Shown one piece after another: positions 1 to 7,422 of a stretch of DNA of 13,853 bases; position 1 is the stretch's first letter; the number at the start of each line of letters is the position of its first letter. Origin of the DNA: JBGTIS01 sp041745535 (lineage in GTDB: Bacteria > Bacteroidota > Bacteroidia > Cytophagales > Cyclobacteriaceae). The translations under genes were made by a program, and so were the position numbers. The notes under the pieces were generated by a model, which ran no database searches, was not told where the DNA came from, and worked only from the letters and a program-made list of their open reading frames with translations. The stretch is taken from assembly GCA_041745535.1 (NCBI GenBank), contig JBGTIS010000385.1, forward strand, positions 1 through 13,853, read 5' to 3'.

Positions 1-1
1 G

Positions 2-2419
2 TTGATTTTTCAGTATGTGAGTTTTGAGTTGAGCTATGACAATTTTCATGAGAAAAGTCAGCGTATCTACCGGGTGGCTATGGACCAGTATAAGCAAGGT
101 GCATTGGAAACCAAATCGGCTATGACCTTTCCGGTAGTAGGGAGAACCTTACAGGAGAATTTCCCCGAATCGGTAGCAGCATATGTAAGGCTGATCATTC
201 AGACAGGTGTTTTTTCTTGTTTGGATGGGAAGGAACAGAAGATTTTTGATGAGGAAAAAGTTTTTTATACCGACAATTCCTTTTTTGAAGTATTCTCTTT
301 TCCACTGCTAATGGGCCATGCAAAACAGGCATTAGTTGAACCCAATACTGTGGTAATTACGGCTTCCATAGCTGAAAAATATTTTGGCAGTTCCTGGAAA
401 GAAGAAAATCTGGTGGGCAAAAGCATTCAACATAAATCCTATTTCGGAGAAACAGATTACCTGATTACCGGTGTGGTAGCTGATCCTCCGGAAAATTCTC
501 ACCTAAAATTCGATTTTCTGGTGTCTTATCCCACTATTTACGCCTGGGACGACGGCAATACAAATTACCGCGATGAGTCAGAAAATGCCTGGTTTTGGGA
601 AAGCTTCTATACTTATGTTTTATTAAAGCCCGGGGTAGAACCTCAAAAGTTAGAGAAAGCATTCGAACCTATTGTTGACCAAAATACAGCAGACCGAAGA
701 GAAATAGGATTTTTATACCGGTTTCACTTGCAACCCATTCATAAAATTCATCTGTATTCCAACCTGATGAATGAATTAGAGGCCAATGGAGATGCGCAGA
801 AGGTTTATATTTTACTTATTATTGGCGTCTGTATCCTGGTGATTGCCTGGGTCAATTTTGTAAATCTTTCCACCGTAAAAGCCATTGAACGGGCTAAAGA
901 AGTAGGCATGCGGAAAGTATTGGGAGCTTCCAGAAAACAACTTATCGGTCAGTATTTACTGGAAGCTACATTTTTAAATGCGGCTGGCCTGTTGCTGGCA
1001 TTTACCTTTTTTCAATTAAGCATCCCTTATTTCAGGCAATTTACCGGAATCACACAAAGTAATTTCCTGTTTTTGCAACCTGCCATTTTTTTATACATCG
1101 GGTTATTCTTCCTGGCGGGAATAGTAATAAGTGGTATGTACCCTGCTTTTGTGCTTTCTGCTTATCAGCCCATCAAGGTATTAAAAGGAAAACTTAGCCA
1201 GTCACGGCAGGGAGGATGGTTAAAAAAGGGACTGATTGTTTTTCAATTCTCCATGGCCGCTCTTTTCATCATGATTGTTTTTACCATTCACCGCCAACTG
1301 TCTTTTATGAAAAATCATGAATTGGGAGTAGACATAGAACAGAAATTAGTGATTGAGGGCGCTAAGTTTATCAATAATATGGATGACTATCGAGATAATG
1401 TGTTTGCCTATAAAACATCCCTGAAACAGCACAGCATGGTACAGCACGTGACCCTTTCGCGAAATGTACCTGCTACCGAAATCAGGGGGAATAACTATGT
1501 GCAAAGGCTGGACAAACCCGACGATCCAAAATTTTGCCACGTAATGGGTGTGGATTATGATTATATGGCAACATTTGGGTTACAATTGTTGGTAGGAAGA
1601 TTCTTTGATGAAAATCAGCTGGTAAGCAGTCCTGAAATCATAGAAGCCAATAAAAAAGCTCCGGATTTTGGTACCAATGACCATGCGATTATGATCAACG
1701 AAACCGCGGCAAAACTCCTCGGCTTTCAGCAGATAGAAGACGCTATCAATCAGCAGATTGCTGTGTTTGGCGGTGTAAAAGAGATTATTGGAGTGGTGAA
1801 AGATTATCATCATAAGTCTTTAAAAAACAAATTTGAACCCATCATTTTTTATCTACAGCCGATCGGGTGGGATTATATTACCTTAGACGTAAAACTGACA
1901 AAAAACACTCCTGAAAAGCTTGCCGATATCATTGCTTATGCTGAAAAAGAGTGGAGACAAATTTATCCGGATGAGCCGTTCAACTATTTCTTTCTGGATG
2001 ATTTCTTCAACCAGCAATACAAAGCCGATCAGCAGTTTTACACGTTGTTCAACCTTTTTACTGGGCTCACCATTTTTATTGCCTGTTTAGGTTTATTTGG
2101 ATTATCTGCCTACACTGCTTTGCAACGCACCAAAGAAATTGGTATCCGTAAAGTGTTGGGTGCATCGGTGCAAAGCATTGTTGGGTTGCTTTCCAAAGAT
2201 TTTGTCATGCTGGTGGTCATTGCCAGTTTGCTGGCTTTGCCCATTGCTTACCTGGCGATGCAGCAATGGTTAGCAGCCTATGCCTTTCGCATTACGATCA
2301 GCTGGTGGCTGTTGGGTCTTCCGCTCTTACTGGTTTTCGTTATTGCCTTGCTCACCATTAGCATTCAAACCATCAAAGCCGCTTTTGCTAATCCTGTAGA
2401 ATCGCTGAAGTATGAATAA
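2..2419 (+). CDS. FtsX/MacB-type ABC transporter permease, copy 1 (5' partial)
   Basis: Inner-membrane permease subunit of a type VII (MacB/LolC/FtsX-like) ABC system; the substrate is unknown. The reading frame is open to the window edge. Its first residues (LIFQYVSFELSYD) align with residue 36 onward of the downstream copies, so about 35 N-terminal residues, including TM1, lie outside the window. The TTG at base 2 is not a real start. Visible in order (window numbering): first periplasmic domain about 10-265, TMs about 268-289, 320-340 and 360-382, first coupling helix RAKEVGMRKVLGAS at 297-310, TM 408-430, second periplasmic domain about 431-680, TMs 682-705, 733-752 and 768-790, second coupling helix RTKEIGIRKVLGAS at 709-722, and the tail ANPVESLKYE. 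The restored length of about 840 exceeds the other copies, partly because of extra residues around 540-560. It is 56 bases upstream of copy 2. Family assignment is firm; the transported or signalled molecule cannot be inferred. Confidence 0.95.
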   Translation: MIFQYVSFELSYDNFHEKSQRIYRVAMDQYKQGALETKSAMTFPVVGRTLQENFPESVAAYVRLIIQTGVFSCLDGKEQKIFDEEKVFYTDNSFFEVFSFPLLMGHAKQALVEPNTVVITASIAEKYFGSSWKEENLVGKSIQHKSYFGETDYLITGVVADPPENSHLKFDFLVSYPTIYAWDDGNTNYRDESENAWFWESFYTYVLLKPGVEPQKLEKAFEPIVDQNTADRREIGFLYRFHLQPIHKIHLYSNLMNELEANGDAQKVYILLIIGVCILVIAWVNFVNLSTVKAIERAKEVGMRKVLGASRKQLIGQYLLEATFLNAAGLLLAFTFFQLSIPYFRQFTGITQSNFLFLQPAIFLYIGLFFLAGIVISGMYPAFVLSAYQPIKVLKGKLSQSRQGGWLKKGLIVFQFSMAALFIMIVFTIHRQLSFMKNHELGVDIEQKLVIEGAKFINNMDDYRDNVFAYKTSLKQHSMVQHVTLSRNVPATEIRGNNYVQRLDKPDDPKFCHVMGVDYDYMATFGLQLLVGRFFDENQLVSSPEIIEANKKAPDFGTNDHAIMINETAAKLLGFQQIEDAINQQIAVFGGVKEIIGVVKDYHHKSLKNKFEPIIFYLQPIGWDYITLDVKLTKNTPEKLADIIAYAEKEWRQIYPDEPFNYFFLDDFFNQQYKADQQFYTLFNLFTGLTIFIACLGLFGLSAYTALQRTKEIGIRKVLGASVQSIVGLLSKDFVMLVVIASLLALPIAYLAMQQWLAAYAFRITISWWLLGLPLLLVFVIALLTISIQTIKAAFANPVESLKYE

Positions 2420-2476
2420 ACCTTAAATCATCATAATCCAGTTAATTAAAAATTTCTGTAAATCCTGATGCTGACA
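2387..2476 (+). repeat. Junction repeat A, copy 1 (between permease copies 1 and 2)
   Basis: A 90-base segment covering the last 11 codons of copy 1 (ANPVESLKYE and stop), the whole intergenic gap and the first base of the next start codon. It matches 4864..4953 at 89 of 90 positions; the only difference is T2447 versus C4924. Codons just upstream (GCC/GCG, TTT/TTG) and just downstream already differ, so the near-identity is confined to the junction. Confidence 0.95.
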
Positions 2477-4896
2477 TGCTGACCAATTACCTAAAAATCG
2501 CTTACCGAAATCTGTTGAAAAATAAAATCTTCAGCCTGATCAACATATTGGGCTTAGCCATTGGTATGGCGGCTTGCCTGCTTATTTTACAATATGTCCG
2601 TTTTGAATTGAGTTATGATGATTTTCATCAGGAGGCAGATCATATTTATAGAGTAAGCTATCAAAGTTACAAAGGTGGTATGCTGGAAAGTGAAAATGCC
2701 AGAACCTATCCGGCTGTAGGTGCTGCCCTCCAAGCCGACTTTCCCGAAGTAGCGGACTTTACGCGGCTGGTTATTCTGGGCGAAGCCGTGGTTACGCATG
2801 AACAAGCCAGCGTGAGAGAAACTCAAATCTACTTAACTGATACGTCTTTCTTTCATCTTTTTTCTTTTCCTATGCTGCGTGGCAATGCCCAGGCGGCCCT
2901 TGAGCAACCTTTTACCGTTTTGATCTCTCGATCCATAGCCAATAAAATTTTTGGCAACACTGATCCGATGAACCAGGTGATTGCCTTGCACAGTAATAAT
3001 CTGGATGGTAGTGCTTCTTTCACAGTGAAAGGAGTTTTTGAAGATATACCAGCTAATACTCATTTGAAACCCCAGATACTTCTCTCCTATCCAACCCTGC
3101 ACGAGTTCATTGGTAAGGACATCGATCAGTCGTGGCGTTGGAATAACTTGTATACCTATGTATTGCTCCATCCCAATCCCAATTTAACCGCACTGAATGA
3201 TAAACTTTCCAGCATTGCGATGCAGTATAATGAAAAGTTTTTACGGGAGAGTGATACCCGGTGGAAATTCTTTTTACAGCCACTGCAAGATATTCATTTG
3301 CGTTCCGATTTGGCACACGAAGTAGAAGCAAACGGAAGTGCTAAAAGCATTTACTTCCTTTGCGTGGTAGCCGTGTTCATTTTAATTATCGCAATTGTCA
3401 ACTTTATCAACCTTTCTACTGCACGGGCTGTCCAACGCGCCAAGGAAGTGGGCGTCCGCAAAGTATCAGGCGCATCGCGATCTCAGCTTATCTTTCAGTT
3501 TATTACGGAGTCATTGGTGCTTAACCTGCTTGGTATCTTGCTTGCCGTTACGGTCGTACAGGTGAGTGCTGCTGGTTTTAATAAGCTCTCCGGAATACCG
3601 ATAGACTTTTCTATATGGACCAACCCAGCGTCTTTACTTCTTCTTTTTGGTTTACTCCTGCTCAGTGCGATAGCTTCCAGCATCTATCCTGCAGTTATGC
3701 TGTCACATTTTAAACCGGCAAGCGTGCTGAAAGGCAACTTTGGCCATAAAATACAGGGTGGGGTTTTCAGAAAAGGGTTGGTGGTATTTCAGTTTGTGGT
3801 TTCCATGGTGCTGATAGCGGGTACGCTGGCAGCTTACCACCAGCTTTTTTTTATGAGAAGTCAAGATTTGGGCATGGACGTCCATCAGATCCTGGTCACC
3901 CAGGCGCCTAAAGCTACAGACGCTACCCAAAGCAACTGGGAAATCTTTAAAACCAAGCTTGACAAACTAGCAGACATCGTGCAGGTGACCGCTGCCGACG
4001 AAGTACCTGGAAAAGAAATTTACTGGCAAAATGATGACATCAGCCTGCCTAATGAAAAGCCGACAGCTACCTTTACCGGGGCGTTAGTAGAGACAAATTT
4101 CTTTGATTTGCTTCACATCAGAACCGTAGCCGGAAGAGTGTTTGATAGCACACTTGATGAACGCGGCAAACAGCTCATCATCAATGAAACAGCTACCCGG
4201 GTACTTGGTTTTCAAAAACCTGAGCAAGCTGTTTCGCGGAAGTTACAAATAGGAACCCGAACGGCTGAAATTGTGGGCGTAGTAGCCGATTTTAATCAAC
4301 AGTCGTTGAAAAGCGCCGTACAACCTATGCTCTTTCATTATGCATCCGATGGGTATGGTTATAACTACTATCTCGTCAAAACCAACCCAACCAACATGCG
4401 TGATTTGGTATCAACGGTAAAGTCGACATTTGCTGAAGTTTTCCCCAATAACCCGTTTGACTACTTCTTTCTGGATGACTTCTTTGATACCCAATACAAA
4501 GCCGATCAGCAATTTAACCAAATATTTAGCCTATTCTCCGGGTTAGCTATTTTGGTAGCCAGTCTGGGGTTATTTGGTTTGGTGGCATACACTACCGCGC
4601 AAAGAGTTAAAGAAATTGGTATCAGAAAAATCTTGGGGGCTTCTATCAGCCATATTGTACTTTTGCTCCACAAAGATCTTATCAAACTGGTACTGGTTGC
4701 TACTCTAATTGCGTTTCCTTTAGCTTATGGGGGAATTAAAAAATGGCTGGAAAATTACGCGTTCCGCATTGAAATTTCCTGGTGGTTGCTACTGGTTCCT
4801 GTAATTACGGTATCGCTAATAGCTATAATTACAGTAAGTTTCCAAACCATCAAAGCGGCTTTGGCTAATCCTGTAGAATCGCTGAAGTATGAATAA
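2476..4896 (+). CDS. FtsX/MacB-type ABC transporter permease, copy 2
   Basis: Complete 806-residue permease of the two-module FtsX/MacB type found in Bacteroidota. The start ATG at 2476 gives MLTNYLKIAYRNLLKNK, matching the N-termini of copies 3 to 5. Layout: TM1 about 21-42; periplasmic MacB-type domain 43-290; TMs 292-312, 345-367 and 385-405 with coupling helix RAKEVGVRKVSGAS at 321-334; TM5 436-456; second periplasmic domain 457-680, ending in the conserved FFLDDFFDTQYKADQQF; TMs 682-706, 736-754 and 768-790 with coupling helix RVKEIGIRKILGAS at 710-723; tail ANPVESLKYE. Both coupling helices, which contact the ATPase in this family, look intact, but no ATPase gene is nearby. There is no clear Shine-Dalgarno; the 56-base leader is the 90-base junction repeat also found before copy 3. 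The substrate is unknown. Probably co-transcribed with its neighbours. Confidence 0.95.
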   Translation: MLTNYLKIAYRNLLKNKIFSLINILGLAIGMAACLLILQYVRFELSYDDFHQEADHIYRVSYQSYKGGMLESENARTYPAVGAALQADFPEVADFTRLVILGEAVVTHEQASVRETQIYLTDTSFFHLFSFPMLRGNAQAALEQPFTVLISRSIANKIFGNTDPMNQVIALHSNNLDGSASFTVKGVFEDIPANTHLKPQILLSYPTLHEFIGKDIDQSWRWNNLYTYVLLHPNPNLTALNDKLSSIAMQYNEKFLRESDTRWKFFLQPLQDIHLRSDLAHEVEANGSAKSIYFLCVVAVFILIIAIVNFINLSTARAVQRAKEVGVRKVSGASRSQLIFQFITESLVLNLLGILLAVTVVQVSAAGFNKLSGIPIDFSIWTNPASLLLLFGLLLLSAIASSIYPAVMLSHFKPASVLKGNFGHKIQGGVFRKGLVVFQFVVSMVLIAGTLAAYHQLFFMRSQDLGMDVHQILVTQAPKATDATQSNWEIFKTKLDKLADIVQVTAADEVPGKEIYWQNDDISLPNEKPTATFTGALVETNFFDLLHIRTVAGRVFDSTLDERGKQLIINETATRVLGFQKPEQAVSRKLQIGTRTAEIVGVVADFNQQSLKSAVQPMLFHYASDGYGYNYYLVKTNPTNMRDLVSTVKSTFAEVFPNNPFDYFFLDDFFDTQYKADQQFNQIFSLFSGLAILVASLGLFGLVAYTTAQRVKEIGIRKILGASISHIVLLLHKDLIKLVLVATLIAFPLAYGGIKKWLENYAFRIEISWWLLLVPVITVSLIAIITVSFQTIKAALANPVESLKYE

Positions 4897-4953
4897 ACCT
4901 TAAATCATCATAATCCAGTTAATCAAAAATTTCTGTAAATCCTGATGCTGACA
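4864..4953 (+). repeat. Junction repeat A, copy 2 (between permease copies 2 and 3)
   Basis: Second copy of the 90-base junction, 2477 bases after the first, spanning the end of copy 2 and the gap to copy 3. It stops two bases before the ATG of copy 3, where an extra AT shifts spacing relative to copy 2. No hairpin or Shine-Dalgarno was evident. It could be a relic of tandem duplication kept alike by recombination, or a shared translation or regulatory element. Confidence 0.95.
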
Positions 4954-4955
4954 AT

Positions 4956-7379
4956 ATGCTACGAAACTACCTCAAAATCGCCTATCGCAACCTGCTGAAA
5001 AACAAGGTTTTCAGCCTGATCAATATTCTTGGATTGGCTATTGGTATGGCTGCGTGCCTGCTCATTCTGCAATATGTCCGTTTTGAACTGAGCTATGATG
5101 ATTTTCATGAAAAAGGAGACAGAATTTATAGGGTAGGAGTCGCCTGGCACTACCCCAATGGGGAACTGGAAGAAAAACTAACCGGCAATTTCGGGGCGGC
5201 CGGTCCGGCCATGAAAGCCGAACTCCCCGAAGTGGAAGCTTTTGCAAGATTTCGACCCTGGTTTGGGAGTACCTTAATTAAATATGATAACGTAACGCTT
5301 TCGCAAGAACACATCTATTTTGCCGATCCCAGTGTATTTACCATCTTTTCCTTTCCAGTACTGCAAGGGGATGCTGTGAACGGTCTGGAGGAGCCTAATT
5401 CAGCGGTTCTTTCCGCATCTACTGCCCACAAATATTTTGGCCATGAAGATCCTATTGGAAAGGTAATCGAATTACAACAAGATAGTACCACACGTTTATT
5501 TACGGTAAAAGCTGTTTTTCAAGATGTGCCTGCCAATACACACTTTCGATTTAATGTGCTATTGAGTTATAAAAATCTGGGAGACTTTGCAGAAACAGAT
5601 TGGGGATTTAGTATGGTAAAAACTTATCTGTTACTACAACCTCATACCGATCTGGCTGCATTGCCAGAAAAGTTTCAGAACTTACTGCATAAGTATCGTG
5701 AATCTACAATGAAAGATGCGGTCGGAGAAGTTGAGTTTATCTTGCAACCTTTGCGTGATATCTATTTGTATTCAGATCTGCGCGATGAAGCTATTCCTAC
5801 GGGTAATGGTCAGACACTATATTTTCTTGCCTTGATTGGCGTATTAATTTTGTGTATTGCCTACGCTAACTACATCAATCTTTCTACCGCCCGTGCTATG
5901 GATCGAGCTAAAGAAATAGGAGTACGAAAAGTAGCGGGCGCTTCAAAATCTGCTTTGATCGGGCAATTTCTCCTGGAATCGTTGATGATTAATACCATAG
6001 CTATCATCCTGGCTGTAACGCTTGTTCAGGTGTTGCAATTGCCATTTAGCTGGCTTACCGGCCAAACCCTCGATTTGAGTCAGCGACATACGGTTTTGTT
6101 TTGGCTTTTTTGGTTGGGATTTTTTTTGGTTGGTTCCTTAGCATCCGGGCTTTATCCTGCTTTTATTCTTTCTTCTTTCAAACCCGTTGCCGTGCTAAAG
6201 GGAAAGTTGGCTCAAAGCAGGAAAGGCAGCAGGTTAAGAAAATCTCTGGTAGTATTTCAGTTTGGTATTTCTGTGGCTTTGATCGCGGGAACACTCCTGG
6301 TATACCAGCAACTTACTTTTATGCGCGATCAGAAGTTAGGTATTGATATCGATCAGATCGTTGTTCTCAAAGCTCCTATTGTGACAGACTCTACATTCTC
6401 CAGGAAAACAGAAGCGTTTAAAAATACTCTGAGCGCTATTCCAGATATCCTGCAAGTGACGGCTTCTACTGAGGTTCCTGGCCGCAATATTACCTGGAGT
6501 AACGATCTTATTCACCGACAAGATGTCTCTGCCGAATACATTACTTCCAACTATATTTTAGGGATAGATTATGATTTTGTAGCAACTTATAACCTTCAAA
6601 TCATTGCGGGGCGCGATTTTGATGAGCGTTTTGGAACGGACAAAAAAGGGTTAATCATCAATGAAAAAGCTGTCTATCTCATGGGATTTGAAACCCCGGA
6701 AGCAGCTATTGATCAACCCATGGTTTGGGATTATGAAGAAGATGGCAAAGACTTTAAAATCATCGGTGTGGTAAAAAACTTCCACCAACTGGGCTTACAG
6801 CATGCCTTTGATCCCATGATCCTTACCCTCAAACACCAGCAAGAATCTTTTTACTCTTGCAAAATTCAGGGAGAACATCTATCGGTAACACTGCAAACCC
6901 TACAGCAGGTGTATGATAAATTCTTCTCTGGTAACCCATTTGACTATTTCTTTTTAGATGCGTTTTTCGATCAGCAATATAAAGCCGACCAGCAATTTGG
7001 GAATGTATTTCTTCTCTTTTCAGGACTGGCGATTTTTGTGGCTTGCTTAGGCTTATTAGGATTGGTCGCCTTCACGACTGCCCAACGCACCAAAGAAATC
7101 GGGATACGCAAAGTGCTGGGCGCCTCAGCGCAAAGCATCCTGACCCTGTTATCCTGGGATTTTATCCGGTTGGTAGGTATTGCCAGTTTGATAGCGCTAC
7201 CGATTGCTTATGGGGTAATGCACATGTGGCTGGAAAACTATGCATTCCGGATAGACATGGGCTGGTGGATGTTTCTGGTTCCTGTTGCGGTGGTATTATT
7301 AATCGCATTGTTTACAATCAGTTTTCAAACCATCAAAGCAGCACTTGCTAATCCAGTACAATCATTACGGTACGAATGA
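4956..7379 (+). CDS. FtsX/MacB-type ABC transporter permease, copy 3
   Basis: Complete 807-residue paralogue with the same eight-helix, two-periplasmic-domain layout. The ATG at 4956 gives MLRNYLKIAYRNLLKNK. TM1 is about 21-42. The first periplasmic domain (about 43-285) is clearly different in sequence from copies 1 and 2, with a WHYPNGELEEKLTGNFG segment near 64-80. Coupling helix 1 (RAKEIGVRKVAGAS) is at 317-330 and helix 2 (RTKEIGIRKVLGAS) at 711-724. The conserved FFLDAFFDQQYKADQQF lies just before TM6, and the tail is ANPVQSLRYE. The upstream 59-base gap is nearly identical to the gap before copy 2; the downstream 43-base gap belongs to a second junction type shared with copy 4. Substrate and partner ATPase are not identifiable here. 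It is the hinge between the two sub-families of the array (junction type A before it, type B after it). Confidence 0.95.
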   Translation: MLRNYLKIAYRNLLKNKVFSLINILGLAIGMAACLLILQYVRFELSYDDFHEKGDRIYRVGVAWHYPNGELEEKLTGNFGAAGPAMKAELPEVEAFARFRPWFGSTLIKYDNVTLSQEHIYFADPSVFTIFSFPVLQGDAVNGLEEPNSAVLSASTAHKYFGHEDPIGKVIELQQDSTTRLFTVKAVFQDVPANTHFRFNVLLSYKNLGDFAETDWGFSMVKTYLLLQPHTDLAALPEKFQNLLHKYRESTMKDAVGEVEFILQPLRDIYLYSDLRDEAIPTGNGQTLYFLALIGVLILCIAYANYINLSTARAMDRAKEIGVRKVAGASKSALIGQFLLESLMINTIAIILAVTLVQVLQLPFSWLTGQTLDLSQRHTVLFWLFWLGFFLVGSLASGLYPAFILSSFKPVAVLKGKLAQSRKGSRLRKSLVVFQFGISVALIAGTLLVYQQLTFMRDQKLGIDIDQIVVLKAPIVTDSTFSRKTEAFKNTLSAIPDILQVTASTEVPGRNITWSNDLIHRQDVSAEYITSNYILGIDYDFVATYNLQIIAGRDFDERFGTDKKGLIINEKAVYLMGFETPEAAIDQPMVWDYEEDGKDFKIIGVVKNFHQLGLQHAFDPMILTLKHQQESFYSCKIQGEHLSVTLQTLQQVYDKFFSGNPFDYFFLDAFFDQQYKADQQFGNVFLLFSGLAIFVACLGLLGLVAFTTAQRTKEIGIRKVLGASAQSILTLLSWDFIRLVGIASLIALPIAYGVMHMWLENYAFRIDMGWWMFLVPVAVVLLIALFTISFQTIKAALANPVQSLRYE

Positions 7380-7395
7380 GTACATATAGAAACGC
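7360..7395 (+). repeat. Junction repeat B, copy 1 (between permease copies 3 and 4)
   Basis: A 36-base segment over the end of copy 3 and the start of the gap. By eye it matches 9851..9886 at 31 of 36 positions, including an identical 11-base run GAATGAGTACA that spans the TGA stop. It is unrelated to junction repeat A beyond the shared protein tail. Confidence 0.7.
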
Positions 7396-7422
7396 CCTAG
7401 CCCATTCTGAAAAACAAATAAG

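Noticed and set aside
2468..2482. Four-codon ORF ATG-CTG-ACA-TGC-TGA overlapping the start of copy 2, considered as a leader peptide
   Set aside because: The same ATG in the second junction opens a longer, different frame because of a 2-base insertion, so the short peptide is not preserved.
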